Shown: positions 51,348 to 59,629 of the stretch, piece by piece | How the letters are laid out: every line of letters begins with the position of its first letter | Position numbering within the stretch: the first letter of the stretch is position 1 | NCBI GenBank assembly: GCA_051208045.1 | Contig: JBPJFY010000003.1 | Span: 186,001 to 250,000 of the forward strand | Origin: LZORAL124-50-18 sp051208045 | GTDB lineage: Bacteria > Pseudomonadota > Gammaproteobacteria > Pseudomonadales > Oleiphilaceae | DNA length: 64,000 bases | Reading direction: 5' to 3' | Position numbers and translations under genes: made by a program | The notes under the pieces: model-generated | Database searches by the model: none | Told to the model about the DNA's origin: nothing | What the model saw: only the letters and a program-made list of their open reading frames with translations

Positions 51348-51715
51348 AACAAGATCCCCGCTAACAGAATTAGAACAGCACTGGCTGCAATTGTGATTTT
51401 TGCGCCTTTCACACCACCTTCCAGAGTTTCACCGATTCCGATATCCATCAATAAGTGCTTCACGCCTGCGACCAAGTGATATAGCAGCGCAGCTGCAATA
51501 CCCCAGAAGAAAATCTTCACAAAGAAGCCATCGAAAAATGCTTTCAACTCATTGAAAGATTGTTCGCTGGTTAAAGACGCTTCCAGCGCCCACAGCAGAA
51601 ACCACACGCCCACAAACAACGCTACCCCCGTAATACGGTGAATAATCGATGTAATCGCAGGCAGCGGGAAACGGAACTTGGTTAAGTCGAGATTAACGGG
51701 TCGTTTTTTATCCAC
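51341..51715 (-). CDS. sdhC: succinate dehydrogenase cytochrome b556 subunit
   Basis: 124 residues. The family N-terminus (RPVNLDLTKFRFPLPAITSI) is followed by the signature HRITGVALFVG and three membrane helices. The heme-ligating histidine is in LLYHLVAGVKHLLMD. First gene of sdhCDAB, transcribed away from gltA across a 721-base gap. Confidence 0.95.
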   Translation of the reverse strand: MDKKRPVNLDLTKFRFPLPAITSIIHRITGVALFVGVWFLLWALEASLTSEQSFNELKAFFDGFFVKIFFWGIAAALLYHLVAGVKHLLMDIGIGETLEGGVKGAKITIAASAVLILLAGILLW

Positions 51716-51985
51716 GGCTCTTTACACTCTAATTTATGCGCCCCTGATGGGACGGGTTCATATTGGAAGCGCATGAAAAGCGCTCTGCCATAACTACAGA
51801 GTCAAAGTTTGAACATTCGTTGGAGGTACCCCCAAAAACATTCGGTTTACTGAGCAGTTTCGGTGCACCACTCCAGATAGCTGAATGCCCCTTTTCAAAG
51901 CACAACATCAGGGCTGTGCTCCTCTCCAGTGCACCCAGCAACGCCGTTGGAAACGTCGCATATCCGGGATGATTTCGGGTTCCGA

Positions 51986-52014
51986 ATTATAGTGGCGAGC
52001 TATACAAATTACAA
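51986..52014 (-). promoter_or_regulatory. sigma-70 promoter for sdhCDAB
   Basis: On the minus strand TTGTAA, 17 bases, then a perfect TATAAT. The start of transcription would be near 51979, about 260 bases before the sdhC ATG. Confidence 0.55.
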
Positions 52015-52124
52015 ACTTCTTCAGGAAATTAGGCACAGGATCTGCTTAACCAGCCCTTTAGGTTAAAATATAATCGAGATGTATGTTTTTCGAGCTATAA
52101 TGAGTGAAATTTCGGCTTTTGGAT

Positions 52125-52152
52125 TGACAAAAAAGATCAACATTTTATAGTG
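52125..52152 (+). promoter_or_regulatory. sigma-70 promoter for gltA
   Basis: A perfect TTGACA, a 16-base spacer and TATAGT. Transcription would start near 52159 and leave a leader of about 278 bases. A separate TATAAT at 52097..52102 has no good -35. Confidence 0.65.
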
Positions 52153-52436
52153 CTTGCGCCGAATTCAGCTCAGAACCAGAGACTTCGAATGCGGAATTCG
52201 ACTTTCGGGCACACTTCGCTTTTGTGCAGTGCAGTATTCCCGCTATTATTAGACTAATTGCTAGCCCGCACACATTACTGGTGTCAACCAGACACAATGG
52301 GGATTTCCCGCCAGGCACTAAACCAATGAAAACTCAATCTGGGTTTAGGGGATATATAAACGTAAGTCTTATGTCAGATCCATAAGATAAAGAATATAAA
52401 GGCTAGTTGGCGTAATAAACTACATAGGAGAGCACC

Positions 52437-53711
52437 ATGTCTGAAAAAACCGCACAGGTATCGGTGAATGGCAAAACGGTTGACCTGCCCATTTACAGTG
52501 GCACTGAAGGGCCTGCCGTGATTGATGTACGACCATTGGCTCAAGAAGGTCTGTTCACATATGACCCCGGCTTCGTTTCTACCGCAGCCTGCGAATCTCA
52601 GATCACTTTCATTGATGGGGCGAAAGGCATTCTGCTCCACCGCGGCTATCCTATTGACCAGCTGGCTGAGAAGTCTGACTACCTGGAGGTCTGCTACCTG
52701 CTTCTGCACGGTGAACTGCCAAGCGAAGAAGAATCTAAATCCTTCCGTGATACGGTCAAAAACCACACCATGGTTCACGAGCAGCTTTCCCACTTTTACA
52801 ACGGTTTCCGCCGCGATGCACACCCAATGGCGGTCATGTGTGGCGTTGTTGGTGCCCTATCCGCGTTCTATCACGACACCATGGATTTTTCAGACCAGGA
52901 GCACCGCGAAATCGCCGCGTTCCGACTGATTGCCAAGATGCCGACCTTGGCCGCCATGTGCTACAAGTACAGCATGGGGCAGCCCTTCATGTATCCGCGC
53001 AATGACCTCAGCTACGCGGGCAACTTCCTTCACATGATGTTCGGTACACCTTGTGAAACCTATCAGGTCAATCCGATTATCGAAAAGGCCATGGATCGCA
53101 TCTTCCTGCTCCACGCAGATCATGAGCAAAACGCCTCAACGTCCACCGTACGACTTGCCGGTTCCACGGGTGCCAATCCGTTTGCGTGCATCGCCTCCGG
53201 TATCGCAGCCCTCTGGGGGCCCGCGCATGGTGGCGCGAACGAAGCGGTACTGACTATGCTGGAAGAGATTGGTGATGCCTCTCGCATTCCTGAGTTCATT
53301 GCAAAAGCGAAAGATAAGGACGACCCATTCCGCCTGATGGGCTTCGGTCACCGCGTGTATAGAAACTTTGACCCACGCGCCAAAGTTATGCGAGAAACTT
53401 GTCATGAGGTACTTGCAGAACTGGGACTTTCCGACGACCCGTTGCTGCAGATCGCTCAAGAACTGGAAAAGATTGCGCTTGAAGACGAATACTTCGTACA
53501 AAGAAAACTGTACCCGAACGTGGACTTCTACTCTGGCATTATTCTCAAAGCCATTGGAATTCCTGTTTCCATGTTCACCGTAATTTTCGCAATGTCCCGA
53601 ACCATTGGCTGGTTCGCGCAGTGGAATGAGATGATTGGCGGCAGCTATAAGATTGGCCGACCACGACAACTCTACACTGGATACACTCAGCGCGATTATC
53701 CAGAGAAGTAG
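52437..53711 (+). CDS. gltA: citrate synthase, type II
   Basis: 424 residues. Condenses acetyl-CoA with oxaloacetate, the entry step of the TCA cycle. The N-terminal beta domain typical of the hexameric, NADH-sensitive type is present. Catalytic residues are in GPAHGGANEAV (His), FGHRVYRNFDPRA (His) and NVDFYSG (Asp). AGGAGAG lies six bases before the ATG. It is divergent from sdh and followed by a strong terminator. Confidence 0.98.
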   Translation: MSEKTAQVSVNGKTVDLPIYSGTEGPAVIDVRPLAQEGLFTYDPGFVSTAACESQITFIDGAKGILLHRGYPIDQLAEKSDYLEVCYLLLHGELPSEEESKSFRDTVKNHTMVHEQLSHFYNGFRRDAHPMAVMCGVVGALSAFYHDTMDFSDQEHREIAAFRLIAKMPTLAAMCYKYSMGQPFMYPRNDLSYAGNFLHMMFGTPCETYQVNPIIEKAMDRIFLLHADHEQNASTSTVRLAGSTGANPFACIASGIAALWGPAHGGANEAVLTMLEEIGDASRIPEFIAKAKDKDDPFRLMGFGHRVYRNFDPRAKVMRETCHEVLAELGLSDDPLLQIAQELEKIALEDEYFVQRKLYPNVDFYSGIILKAIGIPVSMFTVIFAMSRTIGWFAQWNEMIGGSYKIGRPRQLYTGYTQRDYPEK

Positions 53712-53756
53712 CACTTTCGGTACTTCTGCTTGCAAAAGGGCCCTAGCGGCCCTTTT
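53704..53756 (+). terminator. double hairpin terminating gltA
   Basis: First stem AGAAGTA/TACTTCT (53704..53727) overlaps the stop codon. Second stem AAAAGGGCC/GGCCCTTTT (53734..53756) with a five-base loop runs into a T-tract, a textbook intrinsic terminator. Confidence 0.9.
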
Positions 53757-53803
53757 TTGCATTCTGAAAACATAAAATTATTTCCACTTGATGAGGCAAA
53801 TTC

Positions 53804-54682
53804 ATGAAAAAAATCACGTTTCTCGGCCTTGGTGTCATGGGATTCCATATGGCAGGGCACCTTGCCACCGCCGGACACCAGGTGACGGTCATGAATCGCT
53901 CCAAAGAAAAAGTGACCCAGTGGCTGAAAAAGTTTCACGGTGCCAGTGCAGACACACCAGAGCATGCAGTAAAAGAGGCTGACCTTATTATTTCCTGTCT
54001 CGGCGACGACCAATCACTGATCGACACCTACCTTGGCGATAATGGCGTACTTGCCTGCGCAAAAGCCGGCACTGTGATCATAGATCACACCACAGCCTCC
54101 GCAGAAATCGCTGAAACCCTCTATGCTACAGCACAAAAACACAGCGTAGGCTTTCTAGATGCACCCATATCCGGAGGTGAACAGGGAGCAATAAAAGGCG
54201 TACTCACCATCATGTGCGGTGGAGACGAAGAATCCTTCACAAAAAGCGCACCAATAATGAACCACTATGGACGCGCCGTCACACTCATGGGCCCATCCGG
54301 CTCGGGTCAACGCACCAAAATGGTTAATCAAATTGCTATCGCAGGGTTGATTCAGGGCCTCGCAGAAAGCCTTCACTTTGCTACCAACGCAGGATTAGAT
54401 GCCCATAAGGTCATTGAAGTGATTTCTCAGGGAGCGGCCCAGTCCTGGCAAATGGACAATCGACACAAAACCATGCTCGCAGGCGAATATGAGCACGGCT
54501 TTGCTGTCGATTTGATGCGCAAAGATCTGGAAATATGCCTGAAGGAAGCCAACCGTAACGGCAGCACTCTCCCTGTCGCAGCGCTGGTTGATCAGTTCTA
54601 CGCGGAAGTACAGCAGATGGGCGGCAATCGCTGGGATACATCAAGCCTGCTGGCTCGCCTCAACAGAAATACCGCTAAATAG
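53804..54682 (+). CDS. NAD(P)-dependent beta-hydroxyacid dehydrogenase (3-hydroxyisobutyrate dehydrogenase family)
   Basis: 292 residues. The N-terminal Rossmann domain carries the family signature FLGLGVMGFHMAGHLATAG with MNRS after strand 2, which suggests NADP preference by its arginine. DAPISGGEQGAIKG is the substrate loop, and the catalytic lysine is in GQRTKMVNQ. The C-terminal helical domain completes the fold. Substrates in this family include 3-hydroxyisobutyrate, tartronate semialdehyde and succinic semialdehyde; the true one cannot be told. It stands alone between two terminators. Confidence 0.9.
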   Translation: MKKITFLGLGVMGFHMAGHLATAGHQVTVMNRSKEKVTQWLKKFHGASADTPEHAVKEADLIISCLGDDQSLIDTYLGDNGVLACAKAGTVIIDHTTASAEIAETLYATAQKHSVGFLDAPISGGEQGAIKGVLTIMCGGDEESFTKSAPIMNHYGRAVTLMGPSGSGQRTKMVNQIAIAGLIQGLAESLHFATNAGLDAHKVIEVISQGAAQSWQMDNRHKTMLAGEYEHGFAVDLMRKDLEICLKEANRNGSTLPVAALVDQFYAEVQQMGGNRWDTSSLLARLNRNTAK

Positions 54683-54687
54683 ACCCG

Positions 54688-54709
54688 GCGCGAGAGTTTT
54701 TTCTCGCGC
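54688..54709. terminator. bidirectional terminator between the dehydrogenase gene and topA
   Basis: An eight-pair stem GCGCGAGA/TCTCGCGC with a six-base T-rich loop, followed on the plus strand by ACTATTTTTTA. It lies six bases after the dehydrogenase stop and directly abuts the topA stop, so it serves at least the plus strand. Confidence 0.75.
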
Positions 54710-54710
54710 A

Positions 54711-57344
54711 CTATTTTTTACTTTTACCCTGCCGTATTACCCAGGAACCGTTCTCAAAATGTGCTGACCAGCCGGTAGCCTTACCCTCAACCTCAGTCAT
54801 AACATACTGTTCCTGCATCTTTCGACTAAAGCGTATCACGGCAGGATTTCCTTGATCATCCTGCTGAGGCGCTTTGAATAAATAGGCATGCTTTGGATCA
54901 ATCTCATGCTTATGCGGCAACAGTTCAGAGACCAGTGGAGCGCGCGTTTCCCGGTTCTTCGGGAACTTGCTCGCAGCAAGGAACAAGCCGCTCGCACCAT
55001 CCCTCAGGACGTAATGGTCATCCACCTTTTGGCAGGCCAGCTCAGGCATGCTCACGGGATCCATTTTTGGAGGTGCTGGCTGCCCATTTTTCAGTAACTT
55101 TCGAGTATTCGAGCATGCCTCATTCGTGCAATCAAAATATTTTCCAAAACGCCCGGTTTTCAATTGCATCTGGGCACTGCAACGATCACATTCCAGTACC
55201 GGTCCGTCGTATCCCTTTATTTTAAATGCGCCGGACTCAACCTCATAACCCGGACAATCTGGATTGTTACCACAAATATGAATTTTTCTATTCTCATCAA
55301 TGAGATAACTATCCATTGCCGTATCGCATATCTTGCAACGATGTTTTGTTAACAGCAGTTTCGACTCGCCTTCATCATCGTCTGATCGCACTGCCTCATC
55401 CCCGGAAACAAGGTTTTTCGTGCTTTTACAACGTTCTTTGGGTGGCAACGAGTACCCCGAACACCCCAGAAACACGCCCGTACTCGCCGTTCTGATCTGC
55501 ATCGGGCGTCCACACTGCTCACAGGGAATATCAGTTTCAACCGGCTGATTCGCGCGCATACCCTGCGCTCCCGATTCCGCCTTGATCAGCTTCTGCGAAA
55601 AGCCGCCATAAAAATCATTCAGCAACTGCTTCCAATTCTTGTTACCACAGGCAACCTCGTCCAACATTTCTTCCATGTTGGCCGTAAAACCATAGTCCAT
55701 CAGATCATCAAACGATTCTACCAACCGGTCTGTGACGATATCCCCCATTTTCTCGGCATAGAAACGTCGATTCTCCAACCGGACATAGCCACGATCCTGA
55801 ATCGTCGAAATAATCGACGCATAGGTAGATGGCCTGCCAATCCCCCGCTTTTCCAACTCTTTCACAAGTGCGGCTTCCGAGAATCTGGGTGATGGCTTCG
55901 TGAAATGTTGCTTGGGATCCAGCTTGGCGAGCGTCAACGACTCACCCGCACGCACATCCGGCAAGACCACATCGTCATCCTTCTTCATGAACTCAGGCAT
56001 TGCCTTCAAATACCCGTCGAACAGCATGACGCGACCACGCGTACGCAACTCGTAACTCCCCGCTTTCACCATAATGGAAGAACTATTGTACTCGGCATCC
56101 GTCATTTGACAGGCAAGGAACTGCGCACGAATGATCTGATAGAGTTTTTCAGCGTCCTTTTCCAGCCCCTGAATATTTCCGTGAGATATAGATACGTCGG
56201 AGGGTCTGATGGCTTCGTGCGCCTCCTGGGCTCCCTCTTTGCTGCTGTACAAGCGAGGCGCATCTGGCAGGTACTTACTGCCAAAGGCGTCTACGATGTG
56301 GCTTCTCGCAGCCTCAATGGCATCAGCACTCAAGTTTGTGGAGTCAGTACGCATATAGGTAATGTAGCCTGCCTCATAGAGTCGCTGAGCGAGCATCATG
56401 GTCTTTTTGACACTAAATCCCAGTCGTGTACTCGCCGCCTGCTGCAGGGTGGAAGTAATAAATGGCGCATTGGGCTTAGAGCGTGTCGGTTTGTCTTCAC
56501 GCTTTTCAACCACGTAAGCCTGCCCTTCCAACGCAGCAAGATGCTTATCCGTTTCAGATTTGCTGAGTGGACGAAAAGCCTCTGAGTTGTGCTTGGCAAT
56601 CTGAAGCCGCAACGCTTGCTGCTGGGTGGTTTGGGTGTCCGCAAAAACTTCCCAATATTCTTCCGGCACAAAAGCGCGAATTTCTCTTTCGCGCTCAACG
56701 ATGAGGCGAACGGCGACGGATTGGACGCGCCCTGCAGATAGGCCACGGGCAATCTTACTCCACAACAGGGGAGAGACCATGTAGCCAACCACACGATCCA
56801 GAAAACGGCGCGCCTGCTGAGCATCAACCCGGTTGTAATCAATGGTTGACGGCGCATTGAAGGCCTCTTTTATGGCCTTTTTCGTAATTTCGTTAAAAAC
56901 AACGCGCTTATATCTTCCATCATCGCCACCGATGGCCTGTTGCAAGTGCCACGCAATTGCCTCCCCTTCTCTATCCAAATCCGTCGCAAGGTAAACTTCA
57001 TCCGCAGATTCTGCCAGTCGCTTCAACTCAGCGACGACCTTTTCCTTCCCAGGGAGAATTTCATACTGAGCAGACCAACCATTTTCGGGATCGACACCCA
57101 TTCGATTGATTAACTGCTCACGTGATTTGTTTTTCTTGTACTCCGCTTTTTCATCTGCGGACATTTTGCGAGTTAACGCAGCCTGCTTCGCACGCTCTTT
57201 AGGGTCTGAAGCGGTTTTGGAGCCAGAAGTGGGTAAATCACGGATATGCCCGACACTGGACTTCACCACAAAATTATTTCCGAGGTATTTGTTAATCGTT
57301 TTTGCTTTAGCTGGTGACTCAACAATTACCAGTGACTTACCCAT
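54711..57344 (-). CDS. topA: DNA topoisomerase I
   Basis: 877 residues from the ATG at 57344 (MGKSLVIVESPAKAKT; a TTG three codons earlier also opens the frame). Relaxes negative supercoils. The TOPRIM domain is at 1-150 (DLDREGEAIAWHL acidic triad). The catalytic Tyr330 lies in YMRTDSTN. The C-terminus has three cysteine zinc-ribbon motifs (CEQCGRPMQIRT, CKICDTAMDSYL, CDRCSAQMQLKTG) and a basic last domain of about 110 residues. It is divergent from a coiled-coil membrane protein gene. Confidence 0.98.
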   Translation of the reverse strand: MGKSLVIVESPAKAKTINKYLGNNFVVKSSVGHIRDLPTSGSKTASDPKERAKQAALTRKMSADEKAEYKKNKSREQLINRMGVDPENGWSAQYEILPGKEKVVAELKRLAESADEVYLATDLDREGEAIAWHLQQAIGGDDGRYKRVVFNEITKKAIKEAFNAPSTIDYNRVDAQQARRFLDRVVGYMVSPLLWSKIARGLSAGRVQSVAVRLIVEREREIRAFVPEEYWEVFADTQTTQQQALRLQIAKHNSEAFRPLSKSETDKHLAALEGQAYVVEKREDKPTRSKPNAPFITSTLQQAASTRLGFSVKKTMMLAQRLYEAGYITYMRTDSTNLSADAIEAARSHIVDAFGSKYLPDAPRLYSSKEGAQEAHEAIRPSDVSISHGNIQGLEKDAEKLYQIIRAQFLACQMTDAEYNSSSIMVKAGSYELRTRGRVMLFDGYLKAMPEFMKKDDDVVLPDVRAGESLTLAKLDPKQHFTKPSPRFSEAALVKELEKRGIGRPSTYASIISTIQDRGYVRLENRRFYAEKMGDIVTDRLVESFDDLMDYGFTANMEEMLDEVACGNKNWKQLLNDFYGGFSQKLIKAESGAQGMRANQPVETDIPCEQCGRPMQIRTASTGVFLGCSGYSLPPKERCKSTKNLVSGDEAVRSDDDEGESKLLLTKHRCKICDTAMDSYLIDENRKIHICGNNPDCPGYEVESGAFKIKGYDGPVLECDRCSAQMQLKTGRFGKYFDCTNEACSNTRKLLKNGQPAPPKMDPVSMPELACQKVDDHYVLRDGASGLFLAASKFPKNRETRAPLVSELLPHKHEIDPKHAYLFKAPQQDDQGNPAVIRFSRKMQEQYVMTEVEGKATGWSAHFENGSWVIRQGKSKK

Positions 57345-57572
57345 AAAAGACAACTTCCGGTTTTATTAATAGCGATTAATTCTTAGCCGGTTCCGATTTC
57401 AGAACACAACGTTTGGCGACATATATAAGGTGTTGAACGCCATGGGTCAAGGAAATTGGCGAAAAATTTCCTTAAATCAAATACAAAGAACTGGAAAATT
57501 CGACCTATACTGAAACAGTATTTACACGATTATATTCCCAATTGAATCAACTAAAGGCTTGCTCGCACTCCC

Positions 57573-58373
57573 ATGCTATTCTGGATTGGCGCGATATCAC
57601 TCGTCGCATTATTTATTGGCTCAGCTTTTCTCAGCACTATTGCCTACAAGAAGCAACAAGCCATCAAGCTCACCAAAAGCAAGATTCGTCACTACAAACG
57701 TAAAGCAGACGAACTTACCGACATACGCAACATTCTACTCCGCACCGATGAGGACTATGAATCTATCCTGATCATACAAACCATGATCTGCAACTACACA
57801 AAAAAAGCATTTGAATTGGATCAAACCAACGAAAACCTGAAAAAGGAGCTGGACCAGGAAAACTTTTACCTGGATAACTACAATGCTGGAAAACGGGACA
57901 ATGAGATTGAGAAAGCCTTTGACAGTGACAGCGAAATTGAGTCCGCGAACATTCGGCTGAACAATTTCGCGCGCATTCTTTTAAAAGCAAAGAAAACCGG
58001 TGCCGTCAGCCCTGCGAAATGCGCCGACATTGCCCGTCGAATGCAAAAACTGAGATTGGATATTGAAGTAGAGAGCCATTTAAAGCAAGCCAGAAGCTAT
58101 CTGGCCAACGATGACCGGGTTCTGGCACAATCCCACCTCAAGCAGGCGAAAGAGGCTCTGAGGGGCAGTCCGCTCGAATTCCCGGAAAAGAATCAGCGGA
58201 TCAAAGATATTGCCGATGAAATCAAGACGGTCATGCGCTCACTTGTCGGCACCAGCGCAGATACCGAGATGACCGAGACCGAAAGCTCGCCCGGCGAAAC
58301 TGATGCTGAAGAAAAACCCAAAAAAGCTCCGGAGAAACCAGCAGAAGACACTAATCTGAAGAAAAAATTCTAA
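57573..58373 (+). CDS. membrane-anchored coiled-coil protein, unknown function
   Basis: 266 residues. A single N-terminal membrane helix (residues 2-25, FWIGAISLVALFIGSAFLS) is followed by a basic region. A long helical coiled coil spans about 30-110 (TNENLKKELDQENFYLDNY) and a second helical domain about 120-220 has a repeated L-x-QA motif (SHLKQARSYL, SHLKQAKEAL). A Glu/Pro/Lys-rich tail of 40 residues ends the protein. The helix topology suggests the bulk is cytoplasmic. A similar gene sits beside topA in pseudomonads, as far as I recall; no function is known. Confidence 0.75.
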   Translation: MLFWIGAISLVALFIGSAFLSTIAYKKQQAIKLTKSKIRHYKRKADELTDIRNILLRTDEDYESILIIQTMICNYTKKAFELDQTNENLKKELDQENFYLDNYNAGKRDNEIEKAFDSDSEIESANIRLNNFARILLKAKKTGAVSPAKCADIARRMQKLRLDIEVESHLKQARSYLANDDRVLAQSHLKQAKEALRGSPLEFPEKNQRIKDIADEIKTVMRSLVGTSADTEMTETESSPGETDAEEKPKKAPEKPAEDTNLKKKF

Positions 58374-58374
58374 A

Positions 58375-58401
58375 AAAAAGCGCGAATCAATCGCGCTTTT
58401 T
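58375..58401. terminator. bidirectional terminator between the coiled-coil gene and fadA
   Basis: An 11-pair stem (AAAAAGCGCGA with TCGCGCTTTTT) and a five-base loop between two convergent genes. T-runs occur on both strands, so it can end both transcripts. Confidence 0.9.
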
Positions 58402-58419
58402 CACGTTCAGCGTGTCAGC

Positions 58420-59595
58420 TTACAGGCGTTCCCACACTGTGGAAATCCCCTGTCCGAGGCCGATACACATTGTAGAAACACCCAATGTGCCGCCTTTGTT
58501 TTCCATCACATTCAACAATGTGGTAGAAATACGCGCACCAGAGCATCCCAGCGGGTGACCTAACGCGATCGCACCACCATTCAGGTTCACTTTCTCATCC
58601 GCGACATCCAGCAACTTCAGATCTTTCATAACAGGCAAAGACTGAGCCGCAAATGCCTCATTCAGCTCCCAAAAATCAATATCTTCGATTTTCAGACCAG
58701 CACGCTTCAGTGCCTTCTTGGTCGCAGGAACAGGACCATAGCCCATGATAGCGGGATCACATCCAGCGGTCGCCATTGAACGGATTTTCGCCCGAGGCGT
58801 CAGGCCAAGCGCTTGTGCACGCTCTGCTGACATCAGCAACATTGCTGCTGCACCATCGGTCAACTGCGATGAGGTACCCGCAGTTACCGTTCCACCTTTC
58901 GGATCAAACGCTGGACGTAACTGACCCAAAGACTCTGCAGTCGTTTCGGGACGAATTGTTTCATCGTTCTCAATAAGCACTTTGAAACCGTTGTCGTCAT
59001 GCGCTTCTACCGGAATAATTTCGTTTTTGAAACGACCTTCGATAGTGGCTTCGTGCGCCAAACGGTGAGAGCGCGCGCCAAACTCATCCTGCTGCTTTCG
59101 GCCAATGCCGTGCATTTTAGCCAGCATTTCTGCAGTCAAGCCCATCATGTTTGAAGCTTTCGCGGAATACTTACTCGCAGCCGGGTTGTGGTCAAAGCCT
59201 TTCGTCATGGATACGTGACCCATGTGCTCCACGCCACCCACAACAAATACATCACCGTTGCCTACCATAATTGCTTGAGCCGCAGTGTGAATGGCTGTCA
59301 TGGCAGAACCGCACAAGCGGTTTACGGTTTGGGCGGAAGAGGTGTGAGGAATTTTAGTTAACAATGAAATCTGGCGAGCAACGTTGAAACCCTGCTCCAT
59401 CGTCTGGTTCACACAACCCCAGATTACATCTTCCACTTCATTGGGATTGATCGCAGGATTACGTGCAAACATTGCATCAATCAGAACAGCAGACAGCGTT
59501 TCAGCACGAACATTGCGGAAACAGCCATTCTTAGCTCGTCCCATTGGAGTTCGCACGCAGTCGACTACGACAACATCTCTTGGGTTAAGACTCAT
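58420..59595 (-). CDS. fadA: 3-ketoacyl-CoA thiolase
   Basis: 391 residues. The beta subunit of the fatty acid oxidation complex; cleaves 3-ketoacyl-CoA to acetyl-CoA. The nucleophile is Cys95 in VNRLCGSAMTAIH. The GHPLGCSGAR histidine and the C-terminal CIGLGQGIST cysteine complete the active site. It follows fadB by 34 bases on the same strand. Confidence 0.98.
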   Translation of the reverse strand: MSLNPRDVVVVDCVRTPMGRAKNGCFRNVRAETLSAVLIDAMFARNPAINPNEVEDVIWGCVNQTMEQGFNVARQISLLTKIPHTSSAQTVNRLCGSAMTAIHTAAQAIMVGNGDVFVVGGVEHMGHVSMTKGFDHNPAASKYSAKASNMMGLTAEMLAKMHGIGRKQQDEFGARSHRLAHEATIEGRFKNEIIPVEAHDDNGFKVLIENDETIRPETTAESLGQLRPAFDPKGGTVTAGTSSQLTDGAAAMLLMSAERAQALGLTPRAKIRSMATAGCDPAIMGYGPVPATKKALKRAGLKIEDIDFWELNEAFAAQSLPVMKDLKLLDVADEKVNLNGGAIALGHPLGCSGARISTTLLNVMENKGGTLGVSTMCIGLGQGISTVWERL

Positions 59596-59629
59596 AAATA
59601 ATTCTCCGTATGGTTACCTGTTTCAGCAA

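Larger units (their letters stand above)
51716..52436. other. 721-bp divergent control region between sdhC and gltA
   Basis: No gene is supported here; short frames on both strands lack ribosome sites. It holds good promoters for both sides, giving leaders of about 260 and 275 bases. The gltA leader carries a small stem (TCTTATG/CATAAGA, 52367..52387). Long leaders on both sides leave room for post-transcriptional control of the TCA genes. Confidence 0.7.
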
